Positions 16,086 to 22,543 of a DNA stretch of 37,843 bases are shown piece after piece. This DNA is from Shewanella inventionis (GTDB lineage: Bacteria > Pseudomonadota > Gammaproteobacteria > Enterobacterales > Shewanellaceae). The position numbers and the translations under genes were made by a program. A model generated the notes under the pieces. The model was not told the DNA's origin. It saw nothing but the letters and a program-made list of their open reading frames with translations, and made no database searches. The first letter of the stretch is position 1, and each line of letters opens with the position of its first letter. The stretch lies in NCBI RefSeq assembly GCF_014641855.1, contig NZ_BMII01000039.1, positions 1 to 37,843 of the forward strand, written 5' to 3'.

Positions 16086-17771
16086 TTATCGCAATTGCTT
16101 TTCTGGATCGTCAAGGATGTCTTCAAACATGTCTTTTACTCGGCAGTCGCCACACATTTTCAAACGCTCAATATTGGCGCTAAACGCACTGTGCGCGCCG
16201 ACCATTTCTATCATTTTGTGCACCATGGATTGGGTGGCAAATTCGCTACCGCATCGTATGCATTCAAAAGGAGGTTCTTGTTTTAGTATTTGAACTTGCT
16301 GGCGCTGTTGGGTATTAAAGTTTATTTGAGCCGCTAAACTGATAACTTTTTCAGGACATGCTGCTTCACATAATCCACATTGCACACAGTCTTGCTCTGT
16401 AAATTTAAGCGCGGGGGTATTTCCGCCATCTTTTAATGCTTGAGTGGGACACGTGGCCACACACGACATACATAATGTGCATTTGTCGCTATTAATGCTC
16501 ACCACACCGTAAGGGATATTGGCCAGCACTAATGTATTATCAACTGCGGCAGCCTGGCTGTTGAGATGGTCAATAGCTTGGAACAACTGACTGCGTTTAG
16601 GGTTATTTGTCGGCTCGAGTTTTGCCGGCTCCTGCACCATTGGCATAATAACAGGCCATGCAAGGCTAATTGCTAATGATGGATATAAATCGGTGAGATC
16701 GGCTGGGCTAATTAAGCGGATCCGCTGTGGCTGGCCCATTTCATCTAAAATACGATTCGCAAGTGCAAGTTCACCTTTTAGCATCTGGGTTAACGTTGGC
16801 GCGGTGAGCGGCGTATTTAAAATAAGAATCTCACGTGCGCCATAGGCGAGTGCGGTCATCCAATGATCTATACTGGCTACGGTTATTTCTTCCATTGCCA
16901 CAGGCAGTACATCACCACTTAATTCGTCTGTAATAAACTGTGCACCAGCCTCATTGTCATGAAATAACACTACAGGAGCCGTTTGCGCTTGCAGACGAAA
17001 GCGACTCACTAGTTTTTCAAGATATGCATGTAATGATTTTGGGGTGGGTAAATCGTAACTTAATGCCCCTGTTGGACAAGCATTAGTACAACTGCCAGCG
17101 CCATGGCAAAGATATGGGTCGATTTCGATTTTTTGCGCCACACTGCTAATGGCATCTGCAGGACAAAAATTGAGGCAGCGATTACACCCATTTAAACCAT
17201 GCTTGTTGTGTGCGCAAATATCATGGCTCACTTTTACGTATCGAGGCTTATCAAATTGACCGACTAAATCCGGAATTTGTGCTAACGCATCGGCAAGCAA
17301 AGCCTGATCTTGGCCAACATAAAAATACCCTGGAGGTAACATTTCTAGGTTAATGCTTGGGCTACAGCTTAAGTCGAGAACAATATCAAAGTGAGCTTGA
17401 CGTATTGCTACCACACTTAATTCACTCACGCTGTGGTCGCTTTCTACCTTGACCTGAAACTGGCCTAAAAAGCCTTTAATACTGACTAACTTATTGTAAT
17501 AACTTTCTACTTGAGTGGCGGCACTCATTACTGCTTCAAGATGGGCTTCATCCTGACTGGTAATGGCTTCATTAGCCAAAATGACGCAGCTGTTCATAGT
17601 GGACAATTTGTCCGCGGCCAATCGAGCAAGATCTTCTGGGCCAATAACTAGCACATTGCCCTGAGTGGTATAGCTGACGGTTGGCGGGATCAGATTTTGT
17701 AAAATCTGAGTATTCGCCATCACCTGCTGCCGAGCTTGTTTCAGCATTGGTTGGTTTTTTATTATGGTCAT
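16086..17771 (-). CDS. Multi-cluster 4Fe-4S ferredoxin-like protein of the fdh operon
   Basis: A 561-aa soluble protein with no signal peptide or membrane segment. Visible cysteine groups are C186/196/199/203, C222/228/232 (CHGAGSCTNACP, one Cys fewer than a full cluster), C431/434/437/441 (CTLCMSCVATCP) and C462/465/468/472 (CVQCGLCEAACP). There is also a possible zinc- or iron-ribbon, C504/507 with C540/543 (CIRC, CGDC). An Fe-S-free domain (residues 240-420) lies between the cluster pairs. The clusters suggest electron transfer, perhaps linking formate oxidation or cofactor maturation to a cytoplasmic partner, but function is not established. AGGA is 5 bp before the ATG. The gene after it starts 10 bp downstream. 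Confidence 0.85.
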   Translation of the reverse strand: MTIIKNQPMLKQARQQVMANTQILQNLIPPTVSYTTQGNVLVIGPEDLARLAADKLSTMNSCVILANEAITSQDEAHLEAVMSAATQVESYYNKLVSIKGFLGQFQVKVESDHSVSELSVVAIRQAHFDIVLDLSCSPSINLEMLPPGYFYVGQDQALLADALAQIPDLVGQFDKPRYVKVSHDICAHNKHGLNGCNRCLNFCPADAISSVAQKIEIDPYLCHGAGSCTNACPTGALSYDLPTPKSLHAYLEKLVSRFRLQAQTAPVVLFHDNEAGAQFITDELSGDVLPVAMEEITVASIDHWMTALAYGAREILILNTPLTAPTLTQMLKGELALANRILDEMGQPQRIRLISPADLTDLYPSLAISLAWPVIMPMVQEPAKLEPTNNPKRSQLFQAIDHLNSQAAAVDNTLVLANIPYGVVSINSDKCTLCMSCVATCPTQALKDGGNTPALKFTEQDCVQCGLCEAACPEKVISLAAQINFNTQQRQQVQILKQEPPFECIRCGSEFATQSMVHKMIEMVGAHSAFSANIERLKMCGDCRVKDMFEDILDDPEKQLR

Positions 17772-17915
17772 TGCGTTCCTAATATCGGTTTTTATACCTG
17801 GTTAATGCAGTGGCTCACTCCTGCAACTAACACTTTGTTATTCACATCAACTCATTAAATCGACTGACTGCATTCCCGATCCGTTATCAATAACATATTG
17901 AGATACAAGGGTCTG

Positions 17916-18542
17916 TTAGCCTTTAGCCTCATCACTGGCAAAAGCTTGCTCAAGCAGGTCATCATCCTGCACTTGAGCGTTAGCCGATAACGTTTCCGAT
18001 TGCTGAGTAATGACTAACGACTCATCAACTTCTGTCGATTCTGTTTCACTGTTTATTTGGGTTGCCACTGCTTCATCACTAGCCATTTCGGCCTCAGAAT
18101 CAGCAAGCAATTCATCTTCTGTAATCTTGGTTTTCTCAACCACATAACGAAACACTTTTCCGGCAAGTTCTGCTGATACATCGGCCGATAAAATCGGTTG
18201 ATTGCTGTAATCCAGTGCATATTCTAATAAGCCATCAATGTGACCATACTGTGGTTGCTTCCAAAGTGCTCGTAATGCTGCAGCTTTGGTGGTCGGGTCA
18301 ACATTTTTAGCCATGAAACGAGCAAAACTGCCACCCACTTCAATTGTGGTTGGATCAGGTAATGGCTCTTCTTCAGGACTTACATCCGGTAAAGTATCGT
18401 CAAGTTCTGCAGGCTCTGTTGCTTCGGATACCAGCTCAAGCGATTCACTATCCTTAGTATCAAGCGCTTGCTGCTCAGCTTCAGCGGCAACGCGTTGACG
18501 ACGTAGCTCCCAACGACTCAGTAAGCCATCTTGACCACTCAT
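17916..18542 (-). CDS. DUF3306 domain-containing protein of the fdh operon
   Basis: A 208-aa acidic protein with the N-terminal SRWELRRQRVAAEAE motif (10-24) and the FARFMAKNVDPTTKAAALRALWKQPQYGHIDGLLEY core (about 74-108) typical of DUF3306. Long stretches before and after the core are rich in Glu, Asp, Ser and Thr and are probably disordered. It is always found with DUF3305 beside formate dehydrogenase genes as far as I know. Its function is unknown; an assembly or maturation role is inferred. Its ATG overlaps the stop of the DUF3305 gene (ATGA at 18539-18542), which indicates translational coupling. A 144-bp gap separates it from the ferredoxin gene. Confidence 0.85.
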   Translation of the reverse strand: MSGQDGLLSRWELRRQRVAAEAEQQALDTKDSESLELVSEATEPAELDDTLPDVSPEEEPLPDPTTIEVGGSFARFMAKNVDPTTKAAALRALWKQPQYGHIDGLLEYALDYSNQPILSADVSAELAGKVFRYVVEKTKITEDELLADSEAEMASDEAVATQINSETESTEVDESLVITQQSETLSANAQVQDDDLLEQAFASDEAKG

Positions 18543-19006
18543 TGCATACTTCCTGGACGGTTTGCACTTGGTCCTTCATTTTTACGGCGATTAACATGCT
18601 TACGACGGTGTGCGCTAATTTCTACTTCGCCATGACGAGTAATAAAGGCTTCTATCCAACAGGCAATCGCACTCGGCATAGGAATGTTCAACACGGGAGT
18701 ATCAGACTCGAGGCAGCCGGCACTGACATTTTGATCCGCAGAAATAAAAGCTGGTACCCAGGAGCCGTCACTCAGCTGATCACACACTATGTATAGCGTT
18801 GGATTATCCATATCGAGATTAATACGGTAGCTACCACGCTGATCTTTATAAAGCTCAAGCGGAACGAGCACTGCATTTTCTGGCTTAGTTTGGGTAGCGG
18901 GCACCATGTGTTCGAGCTCCCAACGCACTGATGTCCACCGCCCAGTTTGCACTGACACTTTTTTAAGTGACACATACATAGGCCATATCTTGTCGTTATG
19001 TTGCAT
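18539..19006 (-). CDS. DUF3305 domain-containing protein of the fdh operon
   Basis: A 155-aa soluble protein with the DUF3305 features MYVSLKKVSVQTGRWTSVRWELEHMV (near 10-35) and a basic C-terminus (HRRKHVNRRKNEG). It is the first gene of the eight-gene operon and is coupled to DUF3306 through an overlapping ATGA. The acid-rich partner and this basic tail make a direct interaction plausible, which is inference. AGAGG lies about 10 bp before the ATG at 19006. Function unknown; only its association with formate dehydrogenase is known. Confidence 0.83.
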   Translation of the reverse strand: MQHNDKIWPMYVSLKKVSVQTGRWTSVRWELEHMVPATQTKPENAVLVPLELYKDQRGSYRINLDMDNPTLYIVCDQLSDGSWVPAFISADQNVSAGCLESDTPVLNIPMPSAIACWIEAFITRHGEVEISAHRRKHVNRRKNEGPSANRPGSMQ

Positions 19007-19343
19007 ATTGATGCTGACCTCTGACGTTATTACGTGCCCAATAAGTCACGTATTGTTAAATTGCTTTAGCTAGTAAGAGCAAAATCGATGCCAACTAAAA
19101 AGTAAAATTTACTTTGAACTCGATCTCAATTTACCCGTTAACAATAGGACAATATGTCCACACTGCAATGCAGACTGGGACATTAATACGCGTAAAAAGT
19201 ATTGAAATGCTAAAGATTTGCGCCAGATCACGCTTAAGTAAGATCTTTTAAGTTTAGGGAACAATAATTGCTATGCTAAACAAACGATGAAGCGATTCAA
19301 TTGTGCCAACATCTTCAATAAAAATTCCCCTAGAGGCTTACCT
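19007..19343. promoter_or_regulatory. Divergent control region of fdhD and the fdh operon
   Basis: This 337-bp spacer contains the promoters of both fdhD (plus) and the eight-gene fdh operon (minus). It is AT-rich and includes a group of GGACA half-sites (19147-19183, listed separately) and a weak FNR-like site (TTGAActcgATCTC, 19114-19127). No clear -35/-10 pair could be assigned by eye. Confidence 0.5.
19147..19183. promoter_or_regulatory. Operator-like palindrome cluster with three GGACA half-sites
   Basis: A perfect 5-3-5 palindrome GGACA-ata-TGTCC (19147-19159) overlaps a larger one in which ATGTCC (19154-19159) pairs with GGACAT (19178-19183) around CTGCAaTGCAG (19163-19173). The three half-sites lie about 140 bp from the DUF3305 start and 160-200 bp from fdhD. 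A regulator binding site is the simplest reading; the regulator is unknown. Confidence 0.4.
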
Positions 19344-20213
19344 ATGACTCAATCCGCTTCGGCAACATCTTCAGCTCGCAAGCCTGTTAAATTTGTAAAA
19401 ACAGCCACCCAGGTACCATTAACGCTTGCGGTTAAAGCCGTTGACGACCAAGGGGTTGTGGTTGATAAGTTTGTCGCATGTGAACGTCCGCTAACTGTGT
19501 ATTTAAATTGGCGCCCCATCGTCACGCTCATGACCTTAGGCGCTAAGCCCGAGTCGTTGACCATTGGCTATCTTAAAAATCAGGGCTTTATTAGTGACTT
19601 AAGTTTGTTGGAGTCGGTAATTGTTGACTGGGAAGTGAGCTCAGCCGCAGTTATCACGCAGGAGGTTTCAGACGATATTGAACAAAAGCTGGCTGAAAAA
19701 ACGGTCACATCTGGATGTGGGCAAGGCACGGTTTATGGTGGTTTTTTACAAGGTTTAGATAACATTTCATTACCTACGCCAGCATTAAAACAATCTACAA
19801 TTTATGCATTACTCAACAACATCAATGCGTATAACGAAACCTATAAAAATGCAGGTGCTGTTCATGGTTGCGGCATTTGCCAGGACGATAAAATATTAGC
19901 CTTTGTTGAAGATGTTGGTCGTCATAATGCTGTTGATACATTAGCCGGTGACATGTGGTTAGATGAGCAAACTGGCAGTGATAAAATCTTTTACACCACC
20001 GGCCGCTTAACCTCTGAAATGGTGATTAAAGTTGCCAAAATGGGCATACCAGTATTACTGTCGCGCAGCGGCGTCACTCAAATGGGGTTAGATTTAGCCA
20101 AGCAACTAGGGATTACCCTGATTGCCCGGGCCAAAGGGCGACACTTTTTAGTGTATCACGGCAGTGAAACTATCGACTTTGATGCTCTTAAGGCAAACGC
20201 CACACCCCAGTAA
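19344..20213 (+). CDS. fdhD: FdhD, formate dehydrogenase sulfurtransferase
   Basis: A 289-aa protein needed to sulfurate the molybdenum cofactor of formate dehydrogenase, passing sulfur from a cysteine desulfurase. The family motifs are GAVHGCGIC (171-179), FVEDVGRHNAVDTLAG (187-202) and TTGRLTSEMVIKVAKMGIPVLLSRSG. In E. coli the active loop is CxxC (Cys121, Cys124); here it is SGCGQG with only Cys125, so the second Cys is Gly. The ATG at 19344 is chosen over an upstream in-frame ATG at 19287 because AGAGG lies 7 bp before it. It is divergent from the fdh operon and ends 6 bp from the convergent rlmF gene. Confidence 0.88.
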   Translation: MTQSASATSSARKPVKFVKTATQVPLTLAVKAVDDQGVVVDKFVACERPLTVYLNWRPIVTLMTLGAKPESLTIGYLKNQGFISDLSLLESVIVDWEVSSAAVITQEVSDDIEQKLAEKTVTSGCGQGTVYGGFLQGLDNISLPTPALKQSTIYALLNNINAYNETYKNAGAVHGCGICQDDKILAFVEDVGRHNAVDTLAGDMWLDEQTGSDKIFYTTGRLTSEMVIKVAKMGIPVLLSRSGVTQMGLDLAKQLGITLIARAKGRHFLVYHGSETIDFDALKANATPQ

Positions 20214-20219
20214 GGTTTA

Positions 20220-21275
20220 TTACACCCGCATGTTGGCCCATTGTTGACGTAAATCGGCAGGAATAAAACTCCACGCTAATATGCGAGTGATTTTGTTGCC
20301 TTGCGTCATTTCAATGGTTTTTACCTCTGCCGCATTTAATTGTTTGAGCCGTTGATAACACGGTTTAAGGTTGTCTGATTTAGACACCAATGAGGTAAAC
20401 CATAAAACCTGGCTGGCATATTGTTTACTTTCATTGATCATGTTGGTCAAAAATAGCGATTCACCACCATCACACCATAACTCCGCTTTCTGCCCGCCAA
20501 AGTTCAACCTCGGATTAGTTTGTGTAACCGTTAAGCTGTGCGATGTTTTACCGTGTTTTTGCTGTTGGCTTTTTGCTAAGTTAGTGACTTTTCGCAATGT
20601 ACCAGCAGCGGCTTCAGCTAACGAGCCATGAAACGGCGGATTACACATAGTGACATCAAAACGTTCATTTTCAGCAATAATCCCATGAAAAATATGTTGT
20701 GGATCCGGTTGTATTCTTAATTGCAAATTCGCTTTAATATTAGGATTGCTGTTGGCAATGGCCGCCACATTACTAATCGATACAGGGTCAATGTCTGATG
20801 CGACAAACTGCCAGCCGTATGTCTGAATCCCTAAAATCGGATAGATACCATTCGCTCCAGTACCAATATCGCAGACGCGAATGCTGCTCCCTTTAACCAC
20901 AGCCCCTTTATGCGCTAATAAGTCAGCGATATAATGCAGATAATCAACTCGCCCAGGCACCGGCGGGCACAAGTATCCAGTGGGAATATCCCAGTTTTTT
21001 ATCTTATAGTCACTGAGCAATAAGGCTGCATTGAGGCACTTTACCGCTTTAGGATCGGCAAAATCAATTGAGGGGTTTCCATAGGGATTTGCACGCACAA
21101 AAGCACTTAACGAAGGCATAACTGCAGTTAATCGAGCAAAGTCATAGCCATGTTGATGGGCATTACGGGGATGCAGTTTTTTAGGGGTGATAACGTGATT
21201 AAACGTTTTCTTTTGCTGTGTTGGCGAGCGCTTAGCATGCTGCTTGGCTCGCCCGACAGAATGTGAACGACTCAT
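20220..21275 (-). CDS. rlmF: 23S rRNA (adenine(1618)-N(6))-methyltransferase RlmF
   Basis: A 351-aa SAM-dependent methyltransferase that modifies A1618 of 23S rRNA. The SAM-binding motif VCDIGTGANGIYPI and the catalytic NPPFH tetrapeptide of N6-adenine methylases are both clear, and the order and length match RlmF/YbiN. The first ~35 residues are strongly basic (KQHAKRSPTQQKK), as expected for an RNA-binding tail. Its ATG shares one base with the stop of the FliL-like gene (TAATG at 21277-21273), so the two are translationally coupled. The 3' end converges with fdhD. Confidence 0.92.
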   Translation of the reverse strand: MSRSHSVGRAKQHAKRSPTQQKKTFNHVITPKKLHPRNAHQHGYDFARLTAVMPSLSAFVRANPYGNPSIDFADPKAVKCLNAALLLSDYKIKNWDIPTGYLCPPVPGRVDYLHYIADLLAHKGAVVKGSSIRVCDIGTGANGIYPILGIQTYGWQFVASDIDPVSISNVAAIANSNPNIKANLQLRIQPDPQHIFHGIIAENERFDVTMCNPPFHGSLAEAAAGTLRKVTNLAKSQQQKHGKTSHSLTVTQTNPRLNFGGQKAELWCDGGESLFLTNMINESKQYASQVLWFTSLVSKSDNLKPCYQRLKQLNAAEVKTIEMTQGNKITRILAWSFIPADLRQQWANMRV

Positions 21276-21673
21276 TAATCGTATAGGTATTTAGTAAATA
21301 GTAAATTAACCACTATCGCCTTACCGACTTCTTGTTGCATCAAGCGGTTTACGGTTTCATAGCACTCACGGCGAATCTCTTCACGACCAGATAACGATTT
21401 CACTTTATCTTCAGCCTGGTTTCCTAATATTTCAACAATAGCGGAGCGCAGTAGAGGATCATGGTGCTCTAAGCTCACAAGATCGTTAGGATCTTTAACC
21501 ATCAACTCTACACTGATTTTCACAAAGCCTAGTTTTTTACGATTAGAAATGTAATTGGTGACAATATCAGGCTCGAAACCATAATAAGCATAATCTTCCA
21601 AACCTTCTTCAGCGGCGTGCAAGTTAAACGAAGCGCAACACAGCATAACTAACGTTAAAAGCCATTTTTTCAT
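21275..21673 (-). CDS. FliL-like exported protein
   Basis: A 132-aa protein with a signal peptide (KKWLLTLVMLCCASFNLHA) and a FliL-like domain: VKISVELMVKDP, then HHDPLLRSAIVEILGNQ, then the GREEIRRECYETVNRLM helix and a final VVNLLFTKYLYD strand. True FliL is a single-pass membrane protein of the flagellar stator region; this paralogue has a cleavable leader and no flagellar neighbours, so its role is open. I start at ATG 21673, 11 bp after AGGAG. An upstream in-frame start at 21727 would add 18 non-leader residues. It is coupled to rlmF and divergent from ubiC. Confidence 0.75.
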   Translation of the reverse strand: MKKWLLTLVMLCCASFNLHAAEEGLEDYAYYGFEPDIVTNYISNRKKLGFVKISVELMVKDPNDLVSLEHHDPLLRSAIVEILGNQAEDKVKSLSGREEIRRECYETVNRLMQQEVGKAIVVNLLFTKYLYD

Positions 21674-21799
21674 AATGAGAGACACTCCTAAAGATGTAAC
21701 GTTAATTAAATCGGCCATGTTGTTCACACCTTGAGGTGTGTTTGGTCATTCATGACATGGTAGACTATTGCTGTTGAGGTATATTGTAACGAGTTTTAG

Positions 21800-22366
21800 A
21801 TGAACGTGACCAGTGTTAGCTTTCCATATGGTGAATCAATTCATTGGTTTTCGCCAGAAAAAATACAATCATTGCCAGATAACCAACTAAAAGACTGGTT
21901 ACTCGCGACAGGCAGTTTAACTCAACGCCTCAAAACTCACTGCACTCATTTTGAAGTCAAGGTCTTAGGGGAGCATTTACTCACGCCGCTTGAAGACGAA
22001 TTTCCAAGCCATAATGAGCCAGTATGGATCCGTGAAGTATTATTGTGCCTGGACGGTACACCTTGGGTGTTTGCACGCACATTGATCCCGCAAAACATAT
22101 TGCACACTCAAAGTAATCATTTTACCCGATTAGGCACACGTCCACTGGGTGAGTTACTGTTTTCTAGCCCCAATATAACACCTGGTTCTATTGAGGTTGC
22201 AAAATTTGAGACATGCGGACGTCTTGCAGCTCTCGCCACCAGCTTAAATCAACAAGTTAACTCTAGTTTGTGGGGGCGTAGACGCTATTTTAACTTGCAC
22301 TGCTCACAACTTATCGTCAGTGAAATATTTTTGCCCGCTGCAGTTGAGCGCATTAATCATCTCTAA
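21800..22366 (+). CDS. ubiC: Chorismate pyruvate-lyase UbiC
   Basis: A 188-aa enzyme that cleaves chorismate to 4-hydroxybenzoate and pyruvate, the first committed step of ubiquinone synthesis. The residues corresponding to the E. coli active-site Arg77, Leu115 and Glu156 are Arg78 (PVWIREVLL), Leu116 (RPLGELLF) and Glu175 (SEIFLPA). It is slightly longer than E. coli UbiC (165 aa), with an insertion before the last strand. ubiA, usually next to it in E. coli, is not here. It is divergent from the FliL-like/rlmF pair with 126 bp between, and is ended by the shared terminator at 22491-22516. Confidence 0.9.
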   Translation: MNVTSVSFPYGESIHWFSPEKIQSLPDNQLKDWLLATGSLTQRLKTHCTHFEVKVLGEHLLTPLEDEFPSHNEPVWIREVLLCLDGTPWVFARTLIPQNILHTQSNHFTRLGTRPLGELLFSSPNITPGSIEVAKFETCGRLAALATSLNQQVNSSLWGRRRYFNLHCSQLIVSEIFLPAAVERINHL

Positions 22367-22486
22367 GACAGGATCCTATCTTATTTTAGGTTATGCACTG
22401 ATAGGCCAAATGAACACTTCAGGCGAGTGACCTTAACAATTGTTGATAAATAACAACCTGAGTTAAAGACGCTACGGGTTATAAAA

Positions 22487-22520
22487 ACAAACGCCCATTA
22501 CCGTAATAATGGGCGTTTTG
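22487..22520. terminator. Bidirectional terminator between ubiC and the M6 protease
   Basis: ACGCCCATTA (22491-22500) pairs perfectly with TAATGGGCGT (22507-22516) around a 6-nt loop. A-rich sequence precedes it and T-rich sequence follows. It serves ubiC on the plus strand and the protease gene on the minus strand. Confidence 0.85.
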
Positions 22521-22543
22521 TTAATTACTTATCTTGTTGCCAG

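Noticed and set aside
19114..19127. TTGAActcgATCTC as an FNR-like site in the fdh control region
   Set aside because: Three mismatches in ten positions; too weak to list alone, although the position is reasonable.
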